Positions 1 through 11,400 of a stretch of DNA of 64,000 bases are shown here, piece by piece. Position numbers and translations under genes: made by a program. The stretch lies in contig NZ_CACZDK010000004.1 in NCBI RefSeq assembly GCF_902779965.1, positions 62,001-126,000 of the forward strand, read 5' to 3'. Source of the stretch: Fibrobacter succinogenes (GTDB lineage Bacteria; Fibrobacterota; Fibrobacteria; Fibrobacterales; Fibrobacteraceae). The notes below the pieces were generated by a model. The model was not told where the DNA came from. It saw only the letters and a list, made by a program, of their open reading frames with translations, and did not search any database. Position 1 is the stretch's first letter. Each line of letters starts with the position of its first letter.

Positions 1-1322
1 GCGTTTATGAACTTACCGAAAGAATCAAGCGAGGTAAATACCGCGTCAACGTGAGCAAGCTCAAAAAAACCGACATCGAAGGCGAGGAACTCACCGGAGG
101 CTACATTTGGGAATTCGACTATATCATAGACAGGCACGGTGCAGGGCTTCCATCATACAATCCAGCAGACTTTCAAACTTCTGATGGAGTAAACGTCGTT
201 TTGCGCTACCCCAAAAAAGAGAAAATTACGAAAGAACAGGAAGAATACCTAAAAAATTATTTGAACAATCTCGAAGCTTTAGTCAAGGACGGTAAAAACG
301 GGAACGGATACGAAAACTACGTGGATGTAGCATCGACAGTGGACTATATATTGCATCAAGAACTCACAAACCATGCAGATGCCTATGTCTATAATTTTTT
401 CATGTACAAGCCCAAGGATAGAACGGACGAGCATGGCAACAAGACCGTAGGCAAAACAACACTAGGCCCACCGTGGGATTTCGAACTAGCTTTTAAGAAC
501 AGTTTTAAGCCAGATAGTGGCAATAATGATAAAAAGGATACGAATTCCACCATAGGCTTCGATTTCCGAAGCACTAGTAGCTGGATAATAGAAAATAACT
601 ACAACAACTTCAATGTTTCAACGGGTTTAGGTTCGTACACACTAGCAGGATGGCTAATTGAAATGTGGAGGGATAGCGTTTTCCAAATCGAGGTGTCAAA
701 ACGTTGGGCGGAACTTCGCAGTGGCGTTTGGCACACCAAAACCATAGATGCCTATCTGGACTCCATGAAAACGTACCTGACGAGCGCCGCCGAAAGGAAT
801 TTCAAGCGCTGGCCAAATTTAGGGAAAGCAAGCGGAACCAATGACGAAGATCTGGAGCCTATGAAATACTGCGACACAAACAGGCCTCAAAAAGCGAGAA
901 TGATTATGGGCGGATACAACGCAGAAACTTGGGATGGAGAATTCGAACACGTCCGCAACAAAACAAAAGAAAGAATGAAATTGATAGACGAACTACTCGG
1001 ATTTAAGGAACCGGAAAAACCTGTAGTCTTCGAACCCATCATCCATGAACCCGACTGGCAAGCGGAAATGGGCGATACAAGTAAAGCCCACATTGACGCC
1101 AATCATTTAAGCAGGCTTTCACCGGCGAATTTCTTTGTCGTGAACGGCGACCATCTCGAAATCAGCACGAGCATCGGAGGCACATTCGCCCTTGTTGACC
1201 TGAACGGAGCCGTTCTTTACAGGACCCACATCAAGACCGGAGTAACAACGATGGAGATTCCTGCCAAGGCAAGGAACAAGCATTGGATTGCCACGCTGAA
1301 CGGCAAAATGTTGAACAAATAG
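1..1322 (+). CDS. CotH-family surface protein, 5' end outside window
   Basis: The frame is open from base 3, so the gene starts left of the window. The GTG at 51 is internal, because the residues before it (VYELTERIKR) align with VYLLLEKIKR in the next gene. CotH proteins are atypical, kinase-like proteins. Visible here are the helical segment with TNHADAYVYNFFMYK and the core PPWDFELAF, whose Asp corresponds to the metal-binding Asp of the fold. The last ~60 residues (GGTFALVDLNGAVLY, then HWIATLNGKM) match the C-terminus of the following gene and resemble a secretion or sorting tail. It lacks the Ser-rich linker of its neighbour. The family assignment is good; the substrate is unknown. Confidence 0.85.
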   Translation, partial: VYELTERIKRGKYRVNVSKLKKTDIEGEELTGGYIWEFDYIIDRHGAGLPSYNPADFQTSDGVNVVLRYPKKEKITKEQEEYLKNYLNNLEALVKDGKNGNGYENYVDVASTVDYILHQELTNHADAYVYNFFMYKPKDRTDEHGNKTVGKTTLGPPWDFELAFKNSFKPDSGNNDKKDTNSTIGFDFRSTSSWIIENNYNNFNVSTGLGSYTLAGWLIEMWRDSVFQIEVSKRWAELRSGVWHTKTIDAYLDSMKTYLTSAAERNFKRWPNLGKASGTNDEDLEPMKYCDTNRPQKARMIMGGYNAETWDGEFEHVRNKTKERMKLIDELLGFKEPEKPVVFEPIIHEPDWQAEMGDTSKAHIDANHLSRLSPANFFVVNGDHLEISTSIGGTFALVDLNGAVLYRTHIKTGVTTMEIPAKARNKHWIATLNGKMLNK

Positions 1323-1347
1323 CCGAGCTTAGATTCGAGCAGACCAG

Positions 1348-1377
1348 AAGGACCTCCCCCGCGGGATGTCCTTTTTT
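1348..1377 (+). terminator. Rho-independent terminator after first CotH gene
   Basis: AAGGAC (1348-1353) pairs with GTCCTT (1368-1373). An inner TCCC/GGGA extends the stem around a short C-rich loop, and a T run follows. Confidence 0.8.
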
Positions 1378-1516
1378 GTGAATTTTTGCCACATTTTTTA
1401 AAGAAATTTGCGGATGTCAGACTGTCAACACTTATAATGCATAATCTGTGATAAACGCATACTCCACCGACCTCATTATATAGATTACTATATGGAGTTT
1501 GGTAAAGGAGTATAAT

Positions 1517-3391
1517 ATGTTCAACAAATCAAAAATTTTCTTTTTTTGCATCGTTCTAGCGATGGCATTACCGATATTTGCGCAATCTTACGATTTGCCG
1601 CTAGTTATCGTAAACACGCAAAATAGGCAAGCTCTCCAGAAGGGAGCCGACAAGATTCCTGCGACAATGCGTATTCTGGACAACGGCACGAACAGCGTTG
1701 CCGACAGTTCCAAGGGCGAAAAATACAACATCGGCATCAAGATCCGCGGGCAGACTTCCGCAGACTTCCCCAAAAAGGGTTACGGCATCGAACTCAAGGC
1801 GCGCTCCTGCACAAACATCGCCGATACGGCCTGCCACGACACAAGCCTCAAGGTTTTAGGCATGCCCAAGAACGCCGACTGGGTGTTCCACGGACCATAT
1901 GTCGACAAGACGCTCATCCGCAACGCGCTCGCCTACTGGCTCTACCAGCGCACGGGCCGCTACAGTTCCCGATTCAAGTTCTTCGAGCTCTACCTAAACG
2001 GGCAATACAAGGGCGTTTATCTGTTGCTTGAAAAAATCAAGCGTGCCAAAGCCCGCGTGCATATTGCGAAACTCAAGGACGAAGATATCAGCGGCGACGA
2101 CGTGACCGGCGGCTACGTGCTGAGCATCGACAAGGTGGACAACAACTCTACACAGGGGCTAGACAAGGAAGGTTTCAAGAGTAAGGACGGTTCCCCTGTC
2201 GTGATGCGTTCCCCGAAAAAAGAGAACACCAACAAGCAACAGCAGCAGTATATCCAAAACTTTTTCAACAAGATTGAATCCACCTGCGACAACGGCGATG
2301 TAATGAGCAACGGGTGCTCCGACATCCTGGATATCGAAGCCGCGGTGGACTACGTCATCCACGAAGATGTCACCAACAACACCGACGCCTACATCTGCAG
2401 CTTCTACATGTTCAAGAACAAGGACAGCAAGGGCGGTAAGCTCCAACTCGGTGCACCGTGGGACTTCAACTTGGCATTCGGCGCATACCAGCGCGTTGGT
2501 GGCGAAAAGGCAGACGGTTGGCGTATTCCGCAGAGCGCAAATGACGGAGGCTTCGCTTTTGGCATGAACGAATGGTTTGTGGCAAAGTGGATACAGAACT
2601 TGTGGCGCAACAACACCTTCCAGCAAAAATACAAGGAACGCTGGGCAGAACTCCGCAGCGGTGTATGGCATACCAAGAATATCGACAAATTCATCGACTC
2701 GCTCAAGACAGTACTCAAGAACGCAGCCAACAGGAACTTTGAGCGCTGGCCGAACCTGGGCCAGTCTAGTGGCACCTGCGACGCCGACCCGATGGAATCC
2801 GGCAACAATAATGGCGGGAACAACGGTGGCATGTGGGGCGGCTGGGGCGGCGGCATGGGCGGTTTCTGCATGGGCATGAAAATGAATTACTATAACGAGC
2901 CCACGTGGGACGCCGAAATCGAGCACCTGCGCAAGTACGTGAAACAACGCTTTGCATGGATAGACCAGCAGATGAGTTTCAGCGAGCCCGCCTCCCCCGT
3001 AGTCACCGAAGCCCTCATCATTGACGACTGGAATTACTACGACAAGGATGACGATGATAACCCGACTACTTCGACAAATCCGAGTTCATCCAGCAGCAAT
3101 ACGAGTTCGTCAAGCCGTTCAAGGTTTTCAACATCTTCAAGCAGTTCAAATCCTGGGATAGCCGCCATCAGAGACCATCTGGAAATAACAAGACTGAACT
3201 TCTACACTCTCAACGAAAACAGAATTACCGTCCAGAGCGAGAGAGGCGGCATGTTCAGGCTCATGGACTTCAACGGCAACGTTCTCTTCGAAAAGCAAAT
3301 CAACGCAGGCATGCAGTCGTTCCATATTCCGCGAGCGACCCGCAACCAGCACTGGATCGCAACGCTCAACGGCAAAATGATAAGCCGCTAG
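1517..3391 (+). CDS. CotH-family secreted surface protein with poly-Ser linker
   Basis: This 624-aa protein starts at ATG 1517, which has AAAGGAG at 1504-1510; the TTG at 1499 upstream lacks a ribosome site. A Sec signal peptide (MFNKSKIFFFCIVLAMALP, cut near IFA-QS) is followed by a CotH domain with NADWVFHGPYVDKTLIRNAL, ELYLNGQYKGVYLLLEKIK and GAPWDFNLAFG. A Gly/Asn/Met-rich loop lies near residue 430. Around residue 525 there is a long Ser/Thr linker of the kind common in Fibrobacter surface enzymes. The C-terminal ~60 residues match those of the preceding gene. The domains suggest a surface protein-modifying or adhesion role, but the sequence gives no substrate. Confidence 0.88.
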   Translation: MFNKSKIFFFCIVLAMALPIFAQSYDLPLVIVNTQNRQALQKGADKIPATMRILDNGTNSVADSSKGEKYNIGIKIRGQTSADFPKKGYGIELKARSCTNIADTACHDTSLKVLGMPKNADWVFHGPYVDKTLIRNALAYWLYQRTGRYSSRFKFFELYLNGQYKGVYLLLEKIKRAKARVHIAKLKDEDISGDDVTGGYVLSIDKVDNNSTQGLDKEGFKSKDGSPVVMRSPKKENTNKQQQQYIQNFFNKIESTCDNGDVMSNGCSDILDIEAAVDYVIHEDVTNNTDAYICSFYMFKNKDSKGGKLQLGAPWDFNLAFGAYQRVGGEKADGWRIPQSANDGGFAFGMNEWFVAKWIQNLWRNNTFQQKYKERWAELRSGVWHTKNIDKFIDSLKTVLKNAANRNFERWPNLGQSSGTCDADPMESGNNNGGNNGGMWGGWGGGMGGFCMGMKMNYYNEPTWDAEIEHLRKYVKQRFAWIDQQMSFSEPASPVVTEALIIDDWNYYDKDDDDNPTTSTNPSSSSSNTSSSSRSRFSTSSSSSNPGIAAIRDHLEITRLNFYTLNENRITVQSERGGMFRLMDFNGNVLFEKQINAGMQSFHIPRATRNQHWIATLNGKMISR

Positions 3392-3650
3392 CTTAATTCG
3401 TTTTAGAATGACAAGACAGATGGCGGATCATCCTCGTCAAGCGAGGACAAGCGTCCGCCATGACGTTGTAAAACAAGAAACGCAAGCCAAAGCTGTATCG
3501 ACATACAGCAAGAGCTCGCGTGACGCAGTATTGCGATTGCTATACACAATTCGGATTAGAACCGAGCGAGACAAGGCGCGAGCCCCCGTAGCGTACTAAG
3601 CGTACGTGAGGGGTTGAGCAACGCCGTATCGCGAAGGTTATAATTCGAAT
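3392..3650. other. Intergenic region between convergent genes, no gene supported
   Basis: These 259 bases lie between the convergent CotH gene and glnS. They contain a CTGTAT/ATACAG hairpin near 3494-3507 and a segment (near 3570) with the reverse complement of CGCCTTG, possibly a decayed copy of the two-hairpin element seen elsewhere. A 63-codon ORF here has no recognisable features and no ribosome site. No clear terminator is visible. Confidence 0.5.
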
Positions 3651-5318
3651 TTACTTTGTAGGATTAAAACTATCCTTCAAACCAACCGTACGGTTGAACA
3701 CGAGGTGACCCGGCTTACTGTCTTCGCTATCGAGGCAGAAGTAGCCCTGACGCATGAACTGGAAACGGTCTTCGAGCTTCGCGTCGGCGAGAGCGGGTTC
3801 CACCTTGGCCTGCTTAATAACCATGGAGTTCGGGTTCAGGTAATCGTGCCAGTCTTCACCTTCCGGGACCTGAGCAGGATCTTCGAGCGTGAACAAGTTA
3901 TCAATGAGGCGCACTTCGGCATCCACAGCGTGAGCTGCAGAAACCCAGTGGATCGTGCCCTTGACCTTGCGACCATCCGGAGATTCGCCACCCTTGCTGA
4001 GCGGGTCATAGACGCAGTGGATCACCTTGACCTTGCCGTCTGCATCCTTTTCGACGCTCTTGCAAGTGACAAAGTAAGCGCCCTTGAGGCGGACTTCGCC
4101 TTCCGGCTTCAAGCGGAAGTACTTCTTCGGCGGTTCTTCCATGAAATCGTCGGCTTCGATGTAGAGCACCTTGCCAAACGGAACTTCGCGCTTGCCGGCG
4201 TTCGGATCGTTCGGGTTGTTCTCGACTTCAATCATCTCGACCTTGCCTTCTTCCCAGTTGTCAATCACGAGTTTGACCGGGTCGATGACAGCCATCACGC
4301 GGTTAGCGGTCTGGTTCAATTCTTCGCGAATGCAGAAGTAAAGGAGGTTCACATCGACCATGGAGTCGGCCTTGGAAACACCGATGCGGCTGCAGAACTC
4401 GCGGATAGAGCTCGGCGTAAAGCCACGGCGGCGGAAACCGCAAACTGTCGGCATACGCGGGTCGTTCCAGCCAAGCACCGCCTTCGTCTGCACAAGTTCA
4501 AGGAGCTTGCGCTTACTCATCATTGTGTAAGTGAGGTTCAAGCGGGCAAATTCAATTTGCTGCGGGCGATTCTGCAAACCAAGTTCAATGAGGAACCAGT
4601 CGTAAAGCGGACGGTGGGCTTCGAACTCCAGCGTACAGATGGAGTGCGTGATGCCTTCGATCCAGTCGCTGATCGGGTGGGCAAAGTCATACATCGGGTA
4701 GATGCACCACTTGTCGCCCGTGCGGTGGTGCGTGCAATGCTTGATGCGGTAGATGACCGGGTCGCGCATGTTCATGTTCGGGCTTGCAAGGTCGACCTTG
4801 GCACGGAGGCACTTTTCGCCGTCAGCGTACTTGCCGTCGCGCATTTCGTGGAAGAGCTTCATGTTCTCTTCGACGCTGCGGTCGCGGTACGGGCTCGGGC
4901 GGCTGGGCTTGCCAGCATCGTTGCCACGGTATTCCTGCATTTCGTCGCGAGTCAAGTCTTCGACGTAAGCCTTGCCCATTTCAATCATCTTTTCGGCAAA
5001 GGCGTAAATCTGATCGTAGTAGTCGCTTGCAAAAAATTCTTCTTTCCATTCAAAGCCGAGCCACTTCACGTCTTCGCGGATGGAATCGACGTATTCCACA
5101 TCTTCCTTGGTCGGGTTCGTGTCATCGAAGCGGAGGTTCGTAAAGCCGCCGAACTTTTTGGCGGTGCCGAAGTTCAAGCAGATGGACTTGGCATGTCCAA
5201 TGTGAATGTAGCCGTTCGGTTCGGGCGGGAAACGCGTCAGCACGTGATCGCGCTTGCCGGTCTGGAGGTCGTTAACGATAATGTCCTGAATAAAATTCGA
5301 AGATTCGGGGATTTCCAT
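3651..5318 (-). CDS. glnS: Glutaminyl-tRNA synthetase
   Basis: This cytoplasmic class I aminoacyl-tRNA synthetase charges tRNA-Gln. The 555 aa are close to the E. coli length of 554. The class I signature [13 protein letters not shown] lies near residue 38 and the KMSKS-equivalent is MMSKRKLL near residue 268. The acceptor-binding and C-terminal anticodon-binding barrels complete the family layout. The ATG at 5318 has AAAGGA six to seven bases upstream. A direct glutaminylation route is therefore present. Upstream on the same strand is a two-hairpin repeat ending in the 18-base block (5355-5432), followed by TATATTTT as a likely -7/-10 element. Confidence 0.97.
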   Translation of the reverse strand: MEIPESSNFIQDIIVNDLQTGKRDHVLTRFPPEPNGYIHIGHAKSICLNFGTAKKFGGFTNLRFDDTNPTKEDVEYVDSIREDVKWLGFEWKEEFFASDYYDQIYAFAEKMIEMGKAYVEDLTRDEMQEYRGNDAGKPSRPSPYRDRSVEENMKLFHEMRDGKYADGEKCLRAKVDLASPNMNMRDPVIYRIKHCTHHRTGDKWCIYPMYDFAHPISDWIEGITHSICTLEFEAHRPLYDWFLIELGLQNRPQQIEFARLNLTYTMMSKRKLLELVQTKAVLGWNDPRMPTVCGFRRRGFTPSSIREFCSRIGVSKADSMVDVNLLYFCIREELNQTANRVMAVIDPVKLVIDNWEEGKVEMIEVENNPNDPNAGKREVPFGKVLYIEADDFMEEPPKKYFRLKPEGEVRLKGAYFVTCKSVEKDADGKVKVIHCVYDPLSKGGESPDGRKVKGTIHWVSAAHAVDAEVRLIDNLFTLEDPAQVPEGEDWHDYLNPNSMVIKQAKVEPALADAKLEDRFQFMRQGYFCLDSEDSKPGHLVFNRTVGLKDSFNPTK

Positions 5319-5354
5319 ATTTCAATCCTTTGATTTTTACAAGGGAAAATATAG

Positions 5355-5432
5355 AAAAGTGCGCAAGGTGAGTCATGCACGAAAACTTGTTTTCGTATAT
5401 GCGAACCGCAGCCACGGACGCCGAAGGCGTCA
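5355..5432 (-). repeat. Two-hairpin intergenic element upstream of glnS
   Basis: Read on the minus strand, hairpin 1 is GACGCCttcGGCGTC (5417-5431), then a CGTGGC/GCGG spacer. Hairpin 2 is ACGAAAACaaGTTTTCGT (5379-5396). The element ends in CCTTGCGCACTTTT (5355-5368), and a TATATTTT box follows before glnS. The order matches copies at 41183-41259 and 47345-47421, with different stem sequences. Confidence 0.75.
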
Positions 5433-5433
5433 A

Positions 5434-5457
5434 AAGTAGGAAGTAGGAAGTAGACAG
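5434..5457. repeat. Heptad tandem repeat AGTAGGA/AGTAGAC
   Basis: Consecutive 7-base units AGTAGGA, AGTAGGA, AGTAGAC occur here. The same units fill other gaps of the window (13374-13455, 27766-27830, 28632-28667, 50797-50832, 50975-51006, 57903-57937). Confidence 0.7.
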
Positions 5458-5477
5458 AAAATAGTGGCTAATGTTTA

Positions 5478-8400
5478 CTAGTCCATCACACAGCGGACGG
5501 AATTCCCATTAACTTTAAGGTCCTCGCCCATACTGATATCGCCATAAAAGTAACCCATTCCTACAATTAAAGCGTTGTCATCATCTAATTCCTTTGACGT
5601 CCAAAAATCCGTGCTAAAACCATTGATGCTGAAACTTCCTTTAGGGAACATTTCATCTGGAGGATTCCAACAGCCAACAGGCTGCACCGAGAAGCCATAC
5701 TCATCAGGACCACCGCCATTTATATCTTTATAACCAACCCAGCCTTCCGATGATTTAAGAGCGTTTGCGGCCGTAGTAGAATCCCCTACTGCATTAATTA
5801 GGGTTTTCCAATCCTTTTCCGTCGGCAAATGCCAACCCGCAGGGCACGCTTTCATAGCATCCGCCCAAGTATAGATACTTCCGAACTCAGCGCAATTTGT
5901 AGAATCAAAATCTAAGCACAAACTCTTTTCCGTTTTGAAGTTTAAGTTTTGAGCCAGCCAAGTCTGCGAACCGATTTTCACGGTCTTGTAAGTTTGTCCG
6001 TCACGGGAATCGACCAGTGAACCTTTTACGACACTCGATGGGGGTATTATAGAAGATGATTTCTGCTCTATTTTTTTGCCACCGTCTTTTTGCGAATAGT
6101 CCTTGATGCAACGGACATTAAGCGCATAGTACGTATAGCTATCCGTGCGAACAACACTATCTTTGCAATAGTCGAAACACATTTCAACTTCCATGGATTT
6201 ATCATCTTTTTCAGTCGTATGGAAACACGTTTTATACCCCTCTTTTTCGGTTACAGATCCAAATCCACGGAATACACCTACAGGACGCACAGTGAAACCA
6301 AATTCATCTGAGCCATTGCCATCTTTATCCAAACCAATTTTGGATTCGCAATCAAGCCAACCTTTTTTGGATTTCAGTTTTTTCCCAGCAACTGATGCTC
6401 CGCCCACAGCCAAGAACAAAGTATCCCATTCGGCTTCTGTAGGTAAATGCCAACCCACAGGACAAACCGTCTTCAAAGCTTGCCACTCATAAAGACGACC
6501 ATTATGGGCGCAGTTGGCAGAATCGTCATCATAACAATTACTGTGTTCTGTTTCGTACTTTATATTTTCGGCCATCCATGTGTACTTGCCAAAAGTAACG
6601 GTCTTGTAAGTTTGTCCGTCACGAGGGTCTTTCATAACACCCCATGCAGACGATTTTCCCGAAAGGAAATCCGATGTTTCCGTCGGTGCTTGCGGCGGAT
6701 CATTCTTTACACAACGAATGCTAAGCGATGAATTCTTAGTGATTTCTTCAATAGGTTTATCTTTCTGTCTATCATGCAAAACAAAAGCAAGCGCTTCATC
6801 CGCATCATATTTTGAAGAACTCCAGAAAAATGCGGCATTGTCCTTTCTATCATAACTATACTTATAAGGTTCATGTCTTAGACTCATTGGAAGTGCCGAA
6901 AAACCAAATTTATCCATACCATTACTGCCGTTTTTCCATCCCGTAACGGTCTTGAGTGCCACATGGGCAAAAGACGGACCACCAATGGTTTCTAAAAGGG
7001 TTCCCCATTCCTTGCTTGTCGGCAAATGCCAACCATCAGGGCAAATTCCCCGTACAGGTTCCGTCGGGAAGCATGCTTTTCTATAACCGCATCCCTTGCC
7101 ATTTTCGGAATACACGGCAGCGCTGTCCATCGCGAGAGACCAAGGATAAAGGCGGCCAAACTTGGAACACGTGATTACGTCATCAATACCGCATTCGCTA
7201 TATTCCGTTTCATAGTTCAAGTTTTCTGCCATCCAAGTTTGTTTGCCGATGGTGACAGTCTTGTAAATTTGTCCATCACGGGAATCTACGAGAAGGCTAG
7301 AATCAAGCTTTGAGCCTGAAGCGGCGACATTCGCTTGTTTTAAATGATTATCATCTAAATTTTCGTCCTTCACACAGCGAACCCTATTTCTTTCACCCTG
7401 TTTTTCGCTTGAGCTCCGATATGCCTTATCCGAATCACCATATACCCCTACGGAATACGCTAAACGATATCCATTTTCCGTAGAACTCCAATAACCACCG
7501 CCAGGGATTGCCGAAAAGCCATAATCATCCGTACCAATAGCAGTGCCATTCCACCCTGTTACAGTTTTAAGAGCCTTTCCTGCCGAGTCCATCCCGCCTA
7601 CAGAAGCAAACAGGACATTCCATTCGATAAGCGAAGGTAAATGCCAACCTGTCGGACAAATACCTTGTACCGGATAATTCGGAATGCAATTCTTTTCGGC
7701 ACCGCAACCCTTGGCATCCTGAGAATAGACTCCAGCACTATCCATGGCATCGCTCCATTTGTAATAACGCCCGTATTTATCGCAATAACTTGCACTATCC
7801 TTCTTTGTGCTGTCTTTGCTGCAGTAGCTATTTGGAGTCGCAAAGTTCAAGTTTTCCGCCATCCAAACCTGCTTGCCAATTTTTACGGTCTTATAGGTTC
7901 GACCATCACGGGCATCGGTAAGCGGAGAACCTTCTATCATCTTTTTCTTGCTGCCATCCGGCAAATCACCTTTGATGCAGCGAACAGGGAAACCATAGTC
8001 TTTAGATAAGGTATCAAAGAAAGCCTTATCGCTGTAATAAAGCAAGTACATAATATTCGCTTTTTCTTTGTCATTATCAAAGCTCCAGAAAAATGCACTT
8101 CGGCCCATTTTGCTATTCCAATCTCTTATAAAATAGCGGTCGTCCTGACCAAAAACGTTGATAGGATATGCAGAAAATCCGTATGCATCTGAACCATTTC
8201 CATGACCATACCATGCCATTGACGATTTAAGAGATTTACCAGCAACCGATTGTCCGCCCACGACTGCAAAAAGGGTATCCCAATCCACAAGCATAGGCAA
8301 GCGCCACCCCGTAGGGCAAGCCTCTTTCGCCAAGTTCCATGAATAGAGACGACCATTTTTAGCGCAGACACCTGTAGAGTCACCTCTGCAAATGCTTTTT

Positions 8401-11400
8401 TCCACGTTGTAATTAAGGTTTTGCGCCATCCAAGTCTGCTGGCCTATAGTAACGGTCTTGTAAACATGACCGTCGCGAGAATCGGTAAATATACCTTCGA
8501 CAACACCTTCAACACGATTCGGCGGAACCGCAGACGTAGCAACAATACGATTATCACTAACATTGTGTTGCACACTCTCATCTTTAGTTTTTCGTCTTTG
8601 ATCTTTAGCATTACTCAAGTCCAAGCCGTCCTTCACACAGCGAACAGACTTTTTATATTGTTTATTACTTTCCAACAGATTTGCATACTCACCGCGCATA
8701 GCAAGGTGAAGACCATGCCCAACACGATCAAAATGATAAACATCCTCGTTTGTCAAGCCCATGTAATAAGCTTCATGCTCTCCTTCAAATTTCGTAGAAC
8801 TCCAAAATTCAGCCTTATCATTTTTTTCGGTAAACGAGCCCTCATAACTTTTATCATAAACTACAGGGAGAGCCGCAAATCCATAACCATCAGAGCCATT
8901 CTTTTCACCAGCCCAGCCTTTTTTCGACTTAAGCACTGTTCCCGCTATTTTTTCGCCACCCACTTCAGAAATTAAAGTCGTCCATTCTCTTAACGACGGC
9001 AAATGCCAACCATCAGGGCATACGCCTTGAACAGGAGGCTTCGGGTTACACCGTTGCGTATGACCCCAACCATCACCATCCTCATCAATCCACTTGTCTT
9101 CACATTGAATGGATTCATACCACGTATAGAAACGCCCATATTTTTTGCAATTTGCAACACTATCGCCATGGCAGGAACTATTCTTTGTTTCATAGTTCAA
9201 GTTTTCGGCCATCCAGGTCTGCGAACCGATCTTTACCGTCTTATAGGTATGACCATCGCGTGCATCTTTGAGAGGATCGGCCTTAACCACCCCAACTTTG
9301 CTAAGAACTTTAGGAGCATCATCTTTAAGGCAACGGACAGAATACCTAGATTCACTACCTCCATGACGCCAATCAACATCATCCAATTTCAAAGAAATAG
9401 CTTGTTTGCAACCAGCATAGTATCGGCACTCTGCGGTACTCCACCAATATGTATCATACCCTCCACTGTAGTACTTATTGTTTTTAGAACCGGTACCCGC
9501 AGGGAGTGCCGAAAAGCCGTAATCATCCGTACCAACGATACTATCCCTCCAACCCGTTCTAGACTTAAGAGCTGTACCGGCAACACTGCGATTACCAACG
9601 GCAACAAAAAGATCTTCCCAATCTTCTAGCGAAGGCAAGTGCCAACCAACCGGGCAAGCCCCCTTGGCATCATACCATTCATAAAGACGACCATATTGAG
9701 TACAGTTGTTCGGATTGTCGTTATAACAAAAACTTTCTTTTGTCTTGTACCTGAGATTTTCGGCCATCCACGTTTGAGAACCAATCTTCACAGTCCTGTA
9801 AGTTTGTCCGTCACGAGAGTCTATCAATAAAGCGGAATCAGGAACAACATTACTCTTTTCCTTCACATCTTGGTTGGTGCGTGGCGATGTCTCTCGCGTT
9901 TCATCTTTAAGGCAACGAATAGAAGAAGCACTGCTATCTAAACCGCTTGTACGATCGGTTTTACCTTCGAGCATGGAAACAGTTCTCAAGCAATTTTCTT
10001 TAGAATCACACTCCGTAGAAGTCCAGAAATCGGCGGCTTCGCCCAACTTTTTGAACTCACGATTTTTCCATGATGATTTGTAGCCCGCCGGGAGCACAGA
10101 AAAGCCATACAAATCAGAGCCTTTTTCTTCATCCTTCCAATCGGTCTTGGACTTAAGAACCAAATCCGCAATAAATTGCCCGCCCACCGTAACAAACAAC
10201 TCATCCCATTCCTGTAACGATGGCAGGTGCCATCCCACAGGGCAAACATTCTTTGCCGCAGCACGTCCATAAAGGCGACCGTATTTGGGGCAGTTACTCG
10301 AATCATGAGCAAAACAGAAGCTGAGTTCCGTTTCGTAATTCATATTCTCGGCCATCCATGTCTGAGCGCCGATTTTTATGGTCTTGTACATTTTTCCATC
10401 ACGTTTATCCGTGAAAGTTCCTTGGTTTGCAGAGATATTCGCACTCAAAACGGAATCAACATGAATTTGAGTCTTGGAGGAATCGACTACGATTTTATCG
10501 TGCTTTTTTTTCTCCACACGTTCAGCCTCTCCCAGAAGGCATCGAACATGCATGCTCTCTGATTTGGCGTTTCGTTTTAAATTTGCAGAACCATCCTTAG
10601 AGGGCATATCGATGTGATAAGCGTTATATTTATCGTCCTCCGTCGAGCTCCAATAATCTGGCTCCAACGCCAAGAAACCCAATTCATCCGTGCCATCGAC
10701 TCGGTAAAATTCAATACCCGGGCCACGCATTCTTTCTCCGCCAAAACCACTTGCTTTTCCCCTGAGCATCTTACCAGCAACAGAATTTCCTCCAGCAAAA
10801 GAAATCAGCGTTTTCCATTCGGCTCGTGTCGGCAAATGCCAACCATCCGGGCAAGCATTTACAGCGGCATCCCATGTGTAATAACGTCCTGATTCAGTAC
10901 ATATCACTAAATTACAGGAACTTTTTTCAACGCTATAGTTTAAATTTTCCGCCATCCAGGTCTGCGTACCGATTTTTACCGTCTTGTACACTTGATTGTC
11001 GCGCAAATCGACAAGAAAATCCCCTTCCATTCGAAAACCCCGAGCAGCAGGAATTGTCGCATTCGAAGACGAACTCACAGACTCTGCGGAACTGTTTAAC
11101 TCTGCAGAACTGCTGGAATTTGGAGTTTCAGCCTTGACGCAACGAACAGAAAGCCAACGATCATCACCCACACTTTCAATATTGGCCTTGCCACTATAAT
11201 ATTGAAGGTACATAGTACCCCCATCATTCCAAAAGAACGCTGATTTACCCTCAGTACCGTAATTTGATTCTCCATACTTAGCCCCTGCAGGGAGAGCAGC
11301 GAACCCGTAATCGTCTGTACCATTTCCGCCGCCAATCCAGCCTTCCGCAGATTTAAGATATTTACCGGCAACAGATTCCCCACCTATCGAAAAAATCAGA

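Noticed and set aside
3408-3599. 63-codon ORF after the second CotH gene
   Set aside because: No ribosome site, unusual composition and overlap with repeat-like hairpins. It looks non-coding.
3705-5333. Long plus-strand open frame over glnS
   Set aside because: It is the codon-bias shadow of glnS, with no ribosome site and no family features. Similar shadows over miaB, argS, the helicase and EF-G were rejected likewise.
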